64,000 nucleotides of DNA from Tahibacter amnicola (GCF_025398735.1 NZ_CP104694.1:423501-487500); one strand, 5' to 3'. Counted from the stretch's first letter, positions 10,056 to 20,130 are shown. Numbers and translations: made by a program. Notes: generated by a model from the sequence alone, not told the origin.

Positions 10056-13000
10056 TTATGCGCGAGTAGCGTCCTTGACGCCGCGACCCAGCGCGGAAAG
10101 CAGGGCGCGCAGCGCGGCAGGCTTGATCGGCTTGTGCAGCAGCGCGTAGCCGCGCAGGCGCGCGCGCTGCTTCAGCTCGGGGCTGTAGTCGGCCGTGATC
10201 AGCGCCGCCGGCGGCGGCGGGCGCAGGGTGCGCTGGATTTCCGAGAGCGCATCCAGGCCATCCTGCAGCGTGCCGAGGTGGAAATCGGCCAGGATCAGGT
10301 CCGGCCGGCGCGCGCGCACCGCCGCGCGCGCCTCGTCGACATTGGCTGCGAGGTCGCAGCTCAGGCCCCAGCGTGTCAGGAGCGCGCTCATGCCTTCCAG
10401 GATCGCCGGCTCATTATCCAGGCACAGCACGTGCAGCGGCGGCAGTGCCGCGCCGGCGGCCACCGGCCGGCCGATGCCGCGGGGTTCGTGCGCCGCGCGG
10501 CGCGCCACCACGGGCACGCGCACGGCGAAGCAGCTGCCACGCCCGGGAATCGACCGCACGCTCAGTCGATGGCCCAGGATGCGCGCCATGCGCTCGCAGA
10601 TCGCCAGGCCCAGGCCCAGTCCCTGCTCGCCCCAGGGCGAGGACTGCCCGGAGCGCTGGAATTCGTCGAAGATGCGATTCTGCTGTTCGGGCGGAATGCC
10701 CGGGCCCGTATCCCAGACCTCGATCACCGCGTCGGTGCCCTGGCGGCGTACACCGACCACCACCCGGCCCTGCGAGGTATAGCGCAAGGCGTTGGAGACG
10801 AAGTTCTGCAGGATGCGCTGCAGCAGGTGTGCATCCGTGCGCAGCACGACGCGGCTGGGCCGCGTGCGCAGCGACAGGCCGCGGCGCTCGGCGACGACGG
10901 AGAATTGCTGGCGCAGCGGCTCGACGATATCGGCATAGGCCACGTTGGCGATATCCGGGCGGTATTTGCCGGCATCCAGGCGCGAGGCTTCCAGCAACGC
11001 ATCCAGTAGCGTCTCGGCGGCGCGGAAGGCCGTATCGATGCGCTCGGCCAGCTGCGCCGACTCGGCGTCCAGCCCCGGCTGGTGGCGCAATGCCGAAGTG
11101 AACAGCTTGGCGGCGTTCAGTGGCTGCAGCAGGTCGTGGCTGGCGGCGGCGAGAAAGCGGGACTTGGACTGGTTGGCCGATTCGGCCTCGAACTTGGCGC
11201 GTTCCTGCGCCGCCAGCGCGGCGGTCAGCTGCGCCGTGCGCTGGGAAACGCGCTGTTCCAGCGTCTCGTTGGCTTCGCGCAGGGCCAGCTCCGCGCGCTT
11301 GTAGTCCGTCACGTCCGTAAACGTGGTGACAAATCCGCCGCCGGGCAGCGACTGGCCGCGCATCTCCAGCACCGTGCCGTCGGCACGGACGCGCTGGTAG
11401 ACATGCGCGGTACCCGCCCGCATGTGCTTGAGCCGCTTGTTGACGTGCGTATCGACATTCCCTGGCCCGCATTCGCCGCGCTCGGCGTTGTAGCGGATCA
11501 GGTCCGCAATGGGCCTGCCGACGTACACCAGTCCTTCGGGATAGCCGAACATTTCCAGGTAGCGCCGATTCCAGGCGACCAGGCGCATATCCGCGTCGAC
11601 GACACTGATGCCCTGGGAAATGTTCTCCATCGTGGTCGACAGAAGCTCGCGGTTGAAGCGCAGTTCCTGCGAGGCCTCGTCCAGCAGGGCCACGGCCTCG
11701 CTGAAATCAAGGCCGGTACCGCGCAACGCCGTGGTCAGCATGCGCCGGGCCGACGCCGAGCCGATCGCCGAGGCGAGCAGGCGTTCGGTGTGCTGCAGCA
11801 AGGTACGGTCGGCCGATTGCTGGTCAGCCAGTGGCTTGCCGCTGGTGGCGGCGTAGTCGTCGAACGCACGCGCCGCATTGCGCTCGCCGATGATGCGACC
11901 GACGATGACGCGCAGGTCGCCGACGCTGATCCGGCCACGCCATTCGCTGAACATCGGACTGGCGCGCTCGCCGGTCGGATCCAGGAAGCTTGCCGCGCGC
12001 AGGCGTTCCTCCACCCGCGGCCGGTAGCGCAGCGACAGGAAGACGCAACAGGCCACGTTCACCAGCAGTGACCAGAACACGCCGTGGGTCAGCGGGTGCC
12101 AGCCGGAGAGCTGGAACAGGGCCTCGGGCTTGAGCCAGGCCAGCCCCAGCGGTCCTTCGCGCACCCAGGCGTCGTCGAACCAGCCCGCCGCGGCAAGGCT
12201 GGGCAGCAGGAGGGTGTAGATCCAGACCAGGAAGCCCATGCTCATGCCCACCTGGATCGCCACGCGGCTGGCGCTGCGCCAGTAGAGCGCGAACAGCAGC
12301 GCCGGCGCGAACTGCGCCACCGCGGCAAAGGCGAGCAGACCGATCGACGCCAGCCCCTGCGACTGCGAGATCGTCCGGTGGTAGGCATAGGCCAGGAGGG
12401 CCAGCACCAGGATGGACACCCGGCGCACGCCCAGCACGACACCGGAGAGATCCTTGTGCTGCTCCAGTCGCAGCGCACGCACGCGCAGCAGCGCGGGCAT
12501 CACCAGGTCGTTGGAGATCATCGTCGACAGGGCCACCGCCGCGACGATCACCATGCCCGTCGCGGCCGAGAACCCGCCGACATAGGCCAGGATCGCCAGG
12601 CCGCGCTCGCCGTTCACCAGGGGCAGCCAGAGCACCCACGCATCCGGGCTGAGGCTGGCACTGCCGATCGCGGCGGCGCCGGCCGCGGCGATCGTGGGCA
12701 CGAAGGCGCAGATCAGGAGCAGGTAGAGCGTGAACATCCAGCGTGCGCGGCGAACGTCGCCGGGCTGTTCGCACTCGACCACGCCGACGTGGAACTGGCG
12801 CGGCAGGCAGATCATCGCCGTGAACGCGATCAGCGTCTGCGCGATGAACCCTGGCGGCAGGCCCTGCTCGCGCAGGTCGGCCACCACGTTGGCGGCAGCG
12901 GTGAGCTCGCCCTGGGGCAGGGTCGCAGCGTAGAGGCCCACCGCGACGAAGGCGACGAGCTTGACCACCGACTCGGCCGCGATCGCCAGCATCATGCCGT

Positions 13001-13568
13001 GGTGGTGCTCCGTCGCGTCCACCTTGCGCGTGCCGAAGAGAATGGCGAACAGCGCCAGCAGCAGCGCCACGTAGAGGGCGGAGTCTTCGAAGATTTCCAC
13101 CTGCTCGCGCGCCACGCCCAGGCTCAGCACGTCGATGCTCAGGGCAACAGCCTTGTACTGCAGCGCGATGTAGGGAACGGCCGCCGTGATTGCGATCAGC
13201 GTGACCAGCGCACCCAGCGCATGGGATTTGCCGAAGCGTGAGCCGATGAAGTCGGCGATCGAGGTGACGTTGTTGGCCTTGGCGATCCGCGTCAGGCGCT
13301 CGAGCATGCCGCTGGAGAGGGCAAACAGCAGTATCGGGCCTAGGTAGATCGGCAGGTAAGACGGCGCCGAGTGCGCGGCGCTCCCGACCGCGCCGTAGAA
13401 GGTCCAGGACGAGCAGTACACCGCCAGCGCCAGCGAGTACACCCAGGGACGCAGCGAGGCTCGGCTCGGATACAAGGGGCGTGCGTCGCCGACATAGGCC
13501 AGTGCGAAGAGGATCGCCACGTAGCACAGCGAAACGAGCAACAGCACCCAGCCGGCAATCACAGGCAA
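10056..13568 (-). CDS. SSS transporter-domain hybrid sensor histidine kinase (CrbS/MxtR-like)
   Basis: This 1170-residue inner-membrane sensor begins with a sodium:solute symporter (SLC5-like) region of about 12-13 helices over the first 540 residues. A STAC-like linker follows (about 560-640), then a PAS domain from about 642 (TTMENISQGISVVD), a coiled segment, a HisKA/HATPase pair and a C-terminal receiver. The phospho-acceptor is His811 in AAASHDLLQPL, the ATPase shows WDTGPGIPPE and GLGLGLAICER, and the receiver Asp is Asp1095 in ADFHLGT. This is the domain order of CrbS (Vibrio) and MxtR (Pseudomonas), which activate acs through CrbR/ErdR. The matching regulator and acsA lie about 5 kb away. 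Confidence 0.93.
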   Translation of the reverse strand: MPVIAGWVLLLVSLCYVAILFALAYVGDARPLYPSRASLRPWVYSLALAVYCSSWTFYGAVGSAAHSAPSYLPIYLGPILLFALSSGMLERLTRIAKANNVTSIADFIGSRFGKSHALGALVTLIAITAAVPYIALQYKAVALSIDVLSLGVAREQVEIFEDSALYVALLLALFAILFGTRKVDATEHHHGMMLAIAAESVVKLVAFVAVGLYAATLPQGELTAAANVVADLREQGLPPGFIAQTLIAFTAMICLPRQFHVGVVECEQPGDVRRARWMFTLYLLLICAFVPTIAAAGAAAIGSASLSPDAWVLWLPLVNGERGLAILAYVGGFSAATGMVIVAAVALSTMISNDLVMPALLRVRALRLEQHKDLSGVVLGVRRVSILVLALLAYAYHRTISQSQGLASIGLLAFAAVAQFAPALLFALYWRSASRVAIQVGMSMGFLVWIYTLLLPSLAAAGWFDDAWVREGPLGLAWLKPEALFQLSGWHPLTHGVFWSLLVNVACCVFLSLRYRPRVEERLRAASFLDPTGERASPMFSEWRGRISVGDLRVIVGRIIGERNAARAFDDYAATSGKPLADQQSADRTLLQHTERLLASAIGSASARRMLTTALRGTGLDFSEAVALLDEASQELRFNRELLSTTMENISQGISVVDADMRLVAWNRRYLEMFGYPEGLVYVGRPIADLIRYNAERGECGPGNVDTHVNKRLKHMRAGTAHVYQRVRADGTVLEMRGQSLPGGGFVTTFTDVTDYKRAELALREANETLEQRVSQRTAQLTAALAAQERAKFEAESANQSKSRFLAAASHDLLQPLNAAKLFTSALRHQPGLDAESAQLAERIDTAFRAAETLLDALLEASRLDAGKYRPDIANVAYADIVEPLRQQFSVVAERRGLSLRTRPSRVVLRTDAHLLQRILQNFVSNALRYTSQGRVVVGVRRQGTDAVIEVWDTGPGIPPEQQNRIFDEFQRSGQSSPWGEQGLGLGLAICERMARILGHRLSVRSIPGRGSCFAVRVPVVARRAAHEPRGIGRPVAAGAALPPLHVLCLDNEPAILEGMSALLTRWGLSCDLAANVDEARAAVRARRPDLILADFHLGTLQDGLDALSEIQRTLRPPPPAALITADYSPELKQRARLRGYALLHKPIKPAALRALLSALGRGVKDATRA

Positions 13569-13676
13569 TACTCCCCGAGGCGTGGGTGGATTTTAGGGAA
13601 GCCGGCTCCGCTTTGCGTGATGGCGTGCCTCGCCCCGCGGCTTGACCGGCCCCTCGGCGCCGACAAGCATAGCCGG

Positions 13677-14339
13677 ATGATCACTGCCTCTGCTTTCCAG
13701 CCCGTCGACACCGTGCAGCCGGCGACCGGTGATATTCATTTGTATATGTGTGAATTCGCCCACAGTTCTGCGATGCAATGCCGGCAGGCGATGCGGTCGC
13801 GGCTGTACGCTGTGCTTTCCGGCTGGTGCGGGCGTACCGTGAGTGCGGATGACCTGCATCGCAGCGAGCACGGCAAGCCCACGCTGCGGAATGGCGGACC
13901 GCTGCATTTCAGCCTCAGCCACAGCGGTTCGCTCGGGTTGATCGCAGTGGCCTGGGATACGGAACTGGGCGTTGACGTGGAGCAACCGGGCAAGCCGCGC
14001 GCCGTGGCGGCACTGGCACGGCGCTACTTCACGGCCACGGAGGCGGATTGGCTGGCTCGCTGCGACGAGTCGGTCCGCCAGGATGCCTTCCTGACGTTGT
14101 GGACCGCCAAGGAGGCCGTGGCCAAGGCGATCGGCCGCGGCCTTGCCTACGGCCTGGACCGGATCGGTTTCGTCGCGCAGTCCGGCGACGGGCGCTGGCG
14201 CCTGGACGCCGTGCAGGGCGAGGCGGGGCCGGCGGCGAGGTGGCAATGCCATCCGCTGCAACCCGGCCGCGCCTGCCACGGGGCCGTGGCGTGGCGGGGT
14301 ACGCCGCGGCCGATCCAGGCGTTCCGTTTTTTCCGTTGA
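13677..14339 (+). CDS. 4'-phosphopantetheinyl transferase (Sfp type)
   Basis: This 220-residue enzyme transfers the phosphopantetheine arm from CoA to carrier proteins. The two hallmark blocks are present: GVDVEQ near residues 99-104 and WTAKEAVAKAIG near 141-152, with the substrate-binding HFSLSHSG before them. Length and motifs fit the Sfp/EntD superfamily rather than AcpS. The ATG at 13677 is the best start; the frame is open further upstream but without similarity. It is divergent from the hybrid kinase gene with about 108 bases between starts. No carrier-protein gene is visible in the window. Confidence 0.85.
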   Translation: MITASAFQPVDTVQPATGDIHLYMCEFAHSSAMQCRQAMRSRLYAVLSGWCGRTVSADDLHRSEHGKPTLRNGGPLHFSLSHSGSLGLIAVAWDTELGVDVEQPGKPRAVAALARRYFTATEADWLARCDESVRQDAFLTLWTAKEAVAKAIGRGLAYGLDRIGFVAQSGDGRWRLDAVQGEAGPAARWQCHPLQPGRACHGAVAWRGTPRPIQAFRFFR

Positions 14340-14450
14340 CGGCCGCCGCGGATGGCAGTCCGCCGGAGGCTGAAGGCCCTGTTGTGGTACCACCATGAAC
14401 GGGCTAAGTTTCCTTTGAACGCGACGCCAGGGCCTGGTCAGAATTTCTCC

Positions 14451-16190
14451 ATGTGGAAGCTGCTGCGCAATCTGCTGCTGACGGCGTTGTTGCTGGTCGG
14501 CGGAGCCAAGCTCGCGCTGTGGGCCGCGGCCTACCAGCAGGCGGGCGTCATGGCGCAGTTGCTGCAGCCGTGGGGAACGCTGAACTGGTCCAGCGCGAGC
14601 GGCCGCTTGAATGGCAGCATCCGCCTGACCGGTGTTCGCTTTGTGCCAAAGGCACCGCTGCCGACCGCACCGATCGATGCCGCGGCCGTGGTGGTGCAGA
14701 CGCCCGGCCCTTTCTGGCTGCTGCGCCGCGCGGTCATGCGCGACGTGAGCCCGCCCGAGGAGCTGGCGGTCAGCCTGGAGCAGAGCCGCGTACCGTTCCT
14801 CCACGGAGCCGATGGCAAGGGGGTGGCCGAGTGGATCGGCGATGTCAGCCTGCTGCCGTTCGAGGCCATGGGCTGCGGCTCGGTGACCCGGATGAGCGAG
14901 GCCGACTTCAAGACCATGGGCGTCACCTACCGCCTGCCGACCTTCACCGTCGACTACCGCTACGATTCCAACGCCCGCTCGCTGGTCATGGGTCTGTCGG
15001 GCACCAACGAGGCCTTCGGCAGCGTGCGGATCAAGGCCGATCTGTCCGAGTTTTCACCCCAGATCGCCACCAACAAGACCGCCCGCGACGCCGTTCGCAT
15101 CGGTGCCATCACCCTGCGCTACCAGGATCACGGTTACCTCGCCAAGCGCAACCAGTTCTGCGCCGGCCGCCGCGGCGATTCGAACGAGTCCTTCATCGAG
15201 GCGCACATCGGAGCCGTGCAGGATTTCCTCAAGGAACGCCATGTAGTGCCAGCCGAAGGCGTGATCGAGCTGTATCGCGCGTTGCTGGTGCACGGTGGTT
15301 CGGTAGAGCTGCTGAGCCTGCCCAATGTGGAAGTCGCGCCGGCCCAGTACGCCCGCTACGACCCGGAGGAAGTACTGCGCTGGTTGAACCTCACGCTGCG
15401 TCACAACGATGCGCCGCCCGTGCTGTTCAAGCTCTTCTTCCTGGCGACCGAGCCGACCGAAGCCCTGGCCGGCATCGACAAGGCCTTGATGCACGATCCA
15501 TTGGCCGAGCCGGCGCCCGAACCGGAGAAGCCGCCGCCGGCAGAGCCGCCGGTCACGCCGCCCCCGGCAACAACCAGCCCCCTGTCGCCCGTGACGACAG
15601 CGACTGCCGCCGTCACGCCGCCGCCTCCCGTGGCGCCGGCCACACCGGCCCGCCCGCCCGTCGCACCGGCCACGGCGCCGCGACCACCAACGGTCACGAC
15701 CGTGACGGCGCCCCCGGCCAGCTCTACGGCTTCCACTGCGACGACGACTCCGCCACCGGTAACGTCCCCGCGCCCGACAGCGACGCCGCCCCGTCCAGCG
15801 GCCACCGCGAGCGCCACGCAGACTGCTCCCACCTTGCGGGTCACCGCGCCGCGCGAGGATCCGCGCGTGGCCGGGCGCAGCTCCGCACCGCCGCCGCCGC
15901 CGGGATCCACTGCCGCCCTGGTCTGGCAAGGCGCCGGAATTGACCGCCTGCCCACTGACCTGGATCCCGTCGAGAAGCCCTATACGGTGATCGCCTACGC
16001 CAACGCGGGACAGTACGCGGGCGCTTTCGTCACCCTGATCACCTCCGGCGGCAAGGAGATCGAAGGGCGCATCACCTCCGTGGACGACGAAGGAATCGCC
16101 TTGTCGGTGCAGAAGGGTGGCGGCCAGGCGCGCTTTTTCGTCGAACGCTCGCGCATTCTGGAGATCCGCCTGCTGCGCAAACGCGCATGA
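14451..16190 (+). CDS. Membrane-anchored protein with Pro/Thr-rich linker and Sm-like C-terminal domain
   Basis: I do not recognise a named family for this 579-residue protein. It has an N-terminal membrane anchor (about residues 4-24). The following segment reads like the start of AsmA-type proteins (GTLNWSSASGRLNGSIRLTGVRF). After a folded region it has a low-complexity Pro/Thr/Ala linker (about 350-485). The last 70 residues (from PYTVIAYANAGQYAGAFVTL to LRKRA) look like an Sm/LSm-type beta barrel. It is therefore probably a periplasmic protein tethered to the inner membrane. It is followed after 42 bases by an ECF sigma factor, suggesting an envelope-related operon. The start is the ATG directly before the anchor. 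Confidence 0.6.
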   Translation: MWKLLRNLLLTALLLVGGAKLALWAAAYQQAGVMAQLLQPWGTLNWSSASGRLNGSIRLTGVRFVPKAPLPTAPIDAAAVVVQTPGPFWLLRRAVMRDVSPPEELAVSLEQSRVPFLHGADGKGVAEWIGDVSLLPFEAMGCGSVTRMSEADFKTMGVTYRLPTFTVDYRYDSNARSLVMGLSGTNEAFGSVRIKADLSEFSPQIATNKTARDAVRIGAITLRYQDHGYLAKRNQFCAGRRGDSNESFIEAHIGAVQDFLKERHVVPAEGVIELYRALLVHGGSVELLSLPNVEVAPAQYARYDPEEVLRWLNLTLRHNDAPPVLFKLFFLATEPTEALAGIDKALMHDPLAEPAPEPEKPPPAEPPVTPPPATTSPLSPVTTATAAVTPPPPVAPATPARPPVAPATAPRPPTVTTVTAPPASSTASTATTTPPPVTSPRPTATPPRPAATASATQTAPTLRVTAPREDPRVAGRSSAPPPPPGSTAALVWQGAGIDRLPTDLDPVEKPYTVIAYANAGQYAGAFVTLITSGGKEIEGRITSVDDEGIALSVQKGGGQARFFVERSRILEIRLLRKRA

Positions 16191-16232
16191 GCCTGCGACG
16201 GTCACGCGCACCAGCGCGTCTGCGGTAGACGC

Positions 16233-16832
16233 ATGATGACGACTCGAACCGACGACAAATCCGGCTTTGCCCAGGACATCGATCCGCTCACCCTCGCCCG
16301 CGCCCGCCGCGGCGACGTGGGGGCTCATGGCCAGATCTACCGCACCTACTCGCGCGCCTGCTACACCCTGGCCCTGCGCGTGGTCGGCAATACCGCTGCC
16401 GCGGAAGACATCGTGCAGGACGTGTTCCTGAAGATGATGGACGCCATCCGGCACTTCCGCGGCGATGCGCCGTTCGGGTCCTGGCTCAAGCGCATGACGG
16501 TGAACGCGGCGATCGACCAGCTGCGCTCGCAGCGCCATTTCGATCCGGATGATCCGGAGCGGCTGTTCGCCAACGTGGCGGAAAATGTCGCGGGTACGCC
16601 GGACGACAGCCATGACGCCATGACCTTGCTGCAACGCCTTCCCGCGCGGGCCCGTCTTATCCTCGTGCTGCATGAGCTGGAAGGCTACACGCACAAGGAG
16701 CTGGCTGAACTTTTTGGCCAAACGGAAAGTTACTCAAAATCCATTTTGTCGCGTTCTTTGAAACGGCTGCAGGAATGGCTCGACGCGACCAAACCCGTTG
16801 TGGAGTTGCAGCCGTGGCCGACCCGGAGCTGA
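16233..16832 (+). CDS. ECF-family RNA polymerase sigma factor (RpoE-like)
   Basis: This sigma factor has 199 residues. Region 2 is clear: AAEDIVQDVFLKMMDAIRHFRG with GSWLKRMTVNAAIDQLRSQR, the usual -10 recognition part. Region 4 shows LHELEGYTHKELAELFGQTESYSKSILSRSLKRLQEWL, the -35-binding helix-turn-helix. Two adjacent ATG codons (16233 and 16236) could start it. The downstream gene begins inside its last codons and has the expected size and anchor of an anti-sigma factor. It belongs to a general RpoE-like ECF group and is distinct from the kinase-linked sigma factor at 5.5 kb. Confidence 0.88.
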   Translation: MMTTRTDDKSGFAQDIDPLTLARARRGDVGAHGQIYRTYSRACYTLALRVVGNTAAAEDIVQDVFLKMMDAIRHFRGDAPFGSWLKRMTVNAAIDQLRSQRHFDPDDPERLFANVAENVAGTPDDSHDAMTLLQRLPARARLILVLHELEGYTHKELAELFGQTESYSKSILSRSLKRLQEWLDATKPVVELQPWPTRS

Positions 16833-17263
16833 GCTTGAAATCGCTATCCCTGGGCGCGCTGCCCGAATTCGATCCGCCGCCGGATCTGTGGACGAAGATC
16901 CAGGCCGAACGAACCCGCCGCATCCGCCGTCGCGGGCAGTGGCGCTGGGGCAGCGGCATTGCCGCGGCGCTGGTACTGGGCGTCGCCGGATGGGTGGGTT
17001 TGCCTGCCGGTCCAGGTAATGATCCGCTGGTGCTGCTGGAGCAGGAATCGCACCAGCTGGAGCTGGCCTACGCGGCGCTGGATCACTCGGGCCTGCCGCT
17101 GGAGAGCGCGGCCGAACTGCGCGCCGTCGAGCAGGCGCTGCAGCAGGCCTACGATCGCGGTGCGGGCCATGCGGAGCTGACGCCGCTGTGGCGCCAGCGC
17201 AATGAAGTACTGAGCAGCCTGATCGCCCTGTCGGCGGCCGGTGCGCAGCTGACCCGAATTTGA
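16814..17263 (+). CDS. Putative anti-sigma factor, single-pass membrane protein
   Basis: This 149-residue protein has a cytoplasmic N-terminus, a basic stretch (RTRRIRRRGQWRW), one membrane helix (about residues 47-64) and a helical periplasmic part of about 80 residues. It lacks the zinc-binding HxxxCxxC anti-sigma motif. The GTG at 16814 is chosen because tggag lies eight bases upstream; an ATG at 16775 is possible. The overlap with the sigma gene suggests translational coupling. The anti-sigma role is inferred from position and topology only. Confidence 0.6.
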   Translation: MADPELSLKSLSLGALPEFDPPPDLWTKIQAERTRRIRRRGQWRWGSGIAAALVLGVAGWVGLPAGPGNDPLVLLEQESHQLELAYAALDHSGLPLESAAELRAVEQALQQAYDRGAGHAELTPLWRQRNEVLSSLIALSAAGAQLTRI

Positions 17264-17277
17264 AGTGGAGATTGGCA

Positions 17278-18225
17278 ATGCCTATGCGTTTGAAATCCTT
17301 CACCATCCTGCCCGCCGTCCTGGCATCGGCCCTGGCTGCGGCGCAGACCGACACGGTCGAGCAGCAGGTTCGTGACGAGATGCAGCTGGTGTTGGTGCGG
17401 ATGATCGAATCGGGCGCCTTTGCCGGCAAATCCGCCGATCAGATCGCTTTCACGCTGGACGAGCCGGAGCGGCGCGTGACCAACCTTGGCCTGGTGGTGG
17501 ATTCGGCCAGTGGTGAGCGGGCGCATGACGGACTCCGGGTACTGGCGGTTTCGCCGCGCAGCTCCGCGCAGAAGATGGGCATCCGCACCGGCGATACGCT
17601 CACCGCCGTCAACGGCACCCCGCTGGCGCGGCTGGGCGCGGATGCGAACGGTCATGCGCGGGCCGCCAGCGTGTTACGCGAGGTCGTGGATGCCAGCGCC
17701 GAGACGGCCAGCCTGAGCTTCGCACTGCGCCGCAACGGGCAGGACATGACCGTCTCCGGAGCACTGGCCAGCGTCACGCTGCCGCCGATTCATCTGAAGG
17801 TGGGCCGCGGCGAGCTGTTGGCCGACGCCGGCTCCAGCCGCAACCGGCGACGCCAGGAAGAAACGAGTTTCCAGGGGTGCGGCCACCTGAGTGTCTTCGA
17901 CGTCGCACCGCGCGGCCAACGAATCTATGGTGTGAAGCTCCTGTCGATCGACGGCGAAGTGGCGGGCCCGGGCAACAGCCCGCAGTTCCGCGTGGCAGCC
18001 GGGCCGCACACCCTGGAAATCGCCGAACTGATCGATCCGGAACAGTTGTCCTTCAACAGCCGCCAGCGCGGCGACAATGCCCGCAAGACACTCAACGTCA
18101 CGGTGCAGGCCAACACGACCTATTACCTCGGCGCCAAGCTCGATCCATCGCGCCGCTCCGAGTGGAAGGACGGCGCCTACTGGGAGCCGGTGGTCTGGAA
18201 GGAAGCGCCCGGCGACTGTCGCTGA
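17278..18225 (+). CDS. Secreted PDZ-domain protein
   Basis: This 315-residue exported protein has a signal peptide of about 22 residues (MPMRLKSFTILPAVLASALA, then AA). A PDZ-like domain spans about 75-140 (LGLVVDSA, GLRVLAVSPRSSAQKMGIRTGDTLTAVNG). The C-terminal half is predicted to be beta-rich and has no protease triad, so it is more likely a binding protein than a protease. The ribosome-binding site gtggag at 17265-17270 fixes the ATG at 17278. It follows the sigma/anti-sigma pair by 14 bases and may be the periplasmic input or output of that module. No exact family is recognised. Confidence 0.7.
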   Translation: MPMRLKSFTILPAVLASALAAAQTDTVEQQVRDEMQLVLVRMIESGAFAGKSADQIAFTLDEPERRVTNLGLVVDSASGERAHDGLRVLAVSPRSSAQKMGIRTGDTLTAVNGTPLARLGADANGHARAASVLREVVDASAETASLSFALRRNGQDMTVSGALASVTLPPIHLKVGRGELLADAGSSRNRRRQEETSFQGCGHLSVFDVAPRGQRIYGVKLLSIDGEVAGPGNSPQFRVAAGPHTLEIAELIDPEQLSFNSRQRGDNARKTLNVTVQANTTYYLGAKLDPSRRSEWKDGAYWEPVVWKEAPGDCR

Positions 18226-18334
18226 GGGACCGCAACCGCCTGTTGCTCCGGTAAAGCGCCAAGCGCGGTGATGTCGCGCGTCTGTGACGCGGCATCACCG
18301 TATTCTGACGTCGAGGCGCTATGCTTGCGTTTCG

Positions 18335-20109
18335 ATGTCGATCCTATCTCTTCTTTGTCGTGCCACTGCGCTAGTGCTGGCCGGGCTGTCTGCAGCATTG
18401 GCCGAAGACGGCCCACCAACCTTGCCGCCCGCCGTCCACCAGGCGCTCGAACGGGGCACGGCCACCGGCGTGTGGCCGGCCGTCATCCTGGTACAGGTCC
18501 GCGATGGCGCGGTGTCCGCGTTTCCGTTCGGCCGCGTCGATGGAGAAGGCAGTGCCGTTCCGTCAGAGAACCACCGGTTCCAGCTCGACGGCGTCAACGC
18601 GGTCTTCAACGGGTTGTTGCTGGCGGACCTTGCGTCCCGCGGCGTCGTGCGTCTGGATGATCCGATCAGCCGGTTTCTCCCCCCGGCGCCGGTTGCGCCG
18701 ACGAGCGGGTGTGCGCGATCACCCTCGCCCAGCTGGCCAGCCAGCGCTCCGGCTTGCCGCCGGTGCCCTTCAACCTCTTTCCATCGGATACCCGCGACCC
18801 GTACCGGGACTACACCGAATCGGACCTGCTCCAGTTCCTGCAGCAGTTTCGGGCAGCAGCCGACAGCGACGGCGGCGATTCGGAACTCGCCAGCGGCCTG
18901 CTCGGGTGGGCGCTGTCCCGCGCGTCGGAACAGATGCTTTCAGACGCCCTCGCCGGCCGGGTGATCGGCCCGCTGTCGCTCGGCGCAACCGACACGACAG
19001 ACCGGGAGCTGTTGCCGGGATTCGAGGGGGCATTGGCAGCCGTCCCGCAGCATTTTGACGGCATCGCAGGCGCAGGCGCACTGCGCTCGACGGCGGCGGA
19101 CATGGCGCGGCTGCTGCAGGCTCTGCTCAAGCCCGGCGATTCGCCGCTGCGACCGGCCCTGGTGATGGCCCGCCAGGTGCGCGGTGACGGGGCGTCGGCG
19201 CGGGGATTGGGATGGCGTGTGCAGTGGGTCGGCGCCGATGGCCAGGACTGGCCGGTTCTGTGGCAGCAGGGGCGCAGCGGCGGGCATTCGGTTTTCGTCG
19301 GCTTTCGCGTCGACCGCCAGCAGGCGGTCGTGCTGATGGGCAACCAGGCCAGTTCCCTGGCCGGCATCGGGCTTGCGCTGCTGACCGACTCGGCGCCGCC
19401 GCCGTTGCCGCCGGCGCCGCGCAGTGCCCCTGTGCCGGACGACGTTTCGGCGTACGCAGGCCTGTACGAATTCGCGGCGGGCCAGGAGCTGGTGCTGCGT
19501 GCGGTCGGCTCGACACTGACGGCCCAGACCACCGGTCGGCTCGCGGTGCCGCTGCACCCGGTGGAACCGGACCAGTTCGCCTATCCGCAGCTGCCGGTGC
19601 TGCTGACCTTCACGCGCGATGCCGGCGACCGGATTGAATCCTTGCGCTGGACCGAAGGCGGCGTGGTGGTGCCGGTGCGACGCCTGAGCGCGCGTGCACC
19701 GCGCATTGCCCGTACCGCGCGCACCCTCACCGCCGAGGCGCTGGCGCCGTATCGCGGTGACTATCAACTTGATAGCAACGTCCTGGCGCGGGTGGATGTC
19801 CGCGATGGCGTTCCCGGCATACAGCTGACCGGCACGGCGCGCCGCCCGTTGATCGCCTACGCCGACGACCGCTTCGCGACCGAGGACGGCGAACTGGAAG
19901 TCGAGGCTGTCCGCGACGCGAGCGGACGCGCCACCCGCTTGCATCTGCATCTGCTCGGCGGCAAGGTCACCCTGCAACGCGTAGAGCCTGTGCGGGCCAT
20001 TTCCGGACCGGTGCCGGAGGCAGCGGCTCCGCCAACGAAACCCCGGCCGACCCGGAAGTCACCCGGCAAGGATTCCGCCCCGGCGCCCCCGCCGCCGACA
20101 GGGCACTGA
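18335..20109 (+). CDS. Beta-lactamase/PBP-like serine hydrolase homologue, frameshifted and lacking catalytic motifs
   Basis: The first part (18335 to about 18684) begins with a signal peptide (MSILSLLCRATALVLAGLSA) and the N-terminal beta-lactamase fold. The fold continues from about 18679 in another frame (CAITLAQLASQRSGLPPVPF). One extra C in the run of six at 18679-18684 would join them as FLPPGAGCADERVCAITL. The catalytic SxxK position reads DGVNAVF and the YxN position reads DSELASG, so both active-site motifs are missing even if the frame is repaired. The region after about 19430 carries lipocalin-like C-terminal repeats and a Pro/Lys-rich tail. This is either a frame error in a catalytically dead homologue or a genuine pseudogene. 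Confidence 0.7.
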
Positions 20110-20130
20110 CACGATGACAGCAAGGGCCCC

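Noticed and set aside
18679-18684. Programmed -1 frameshift at the C6 run in the beta-lactamase-like gene
   Set aside because: The run could slip, but three other genes show the same type of base loss, including an essential one; assembly error explains all four more simply.
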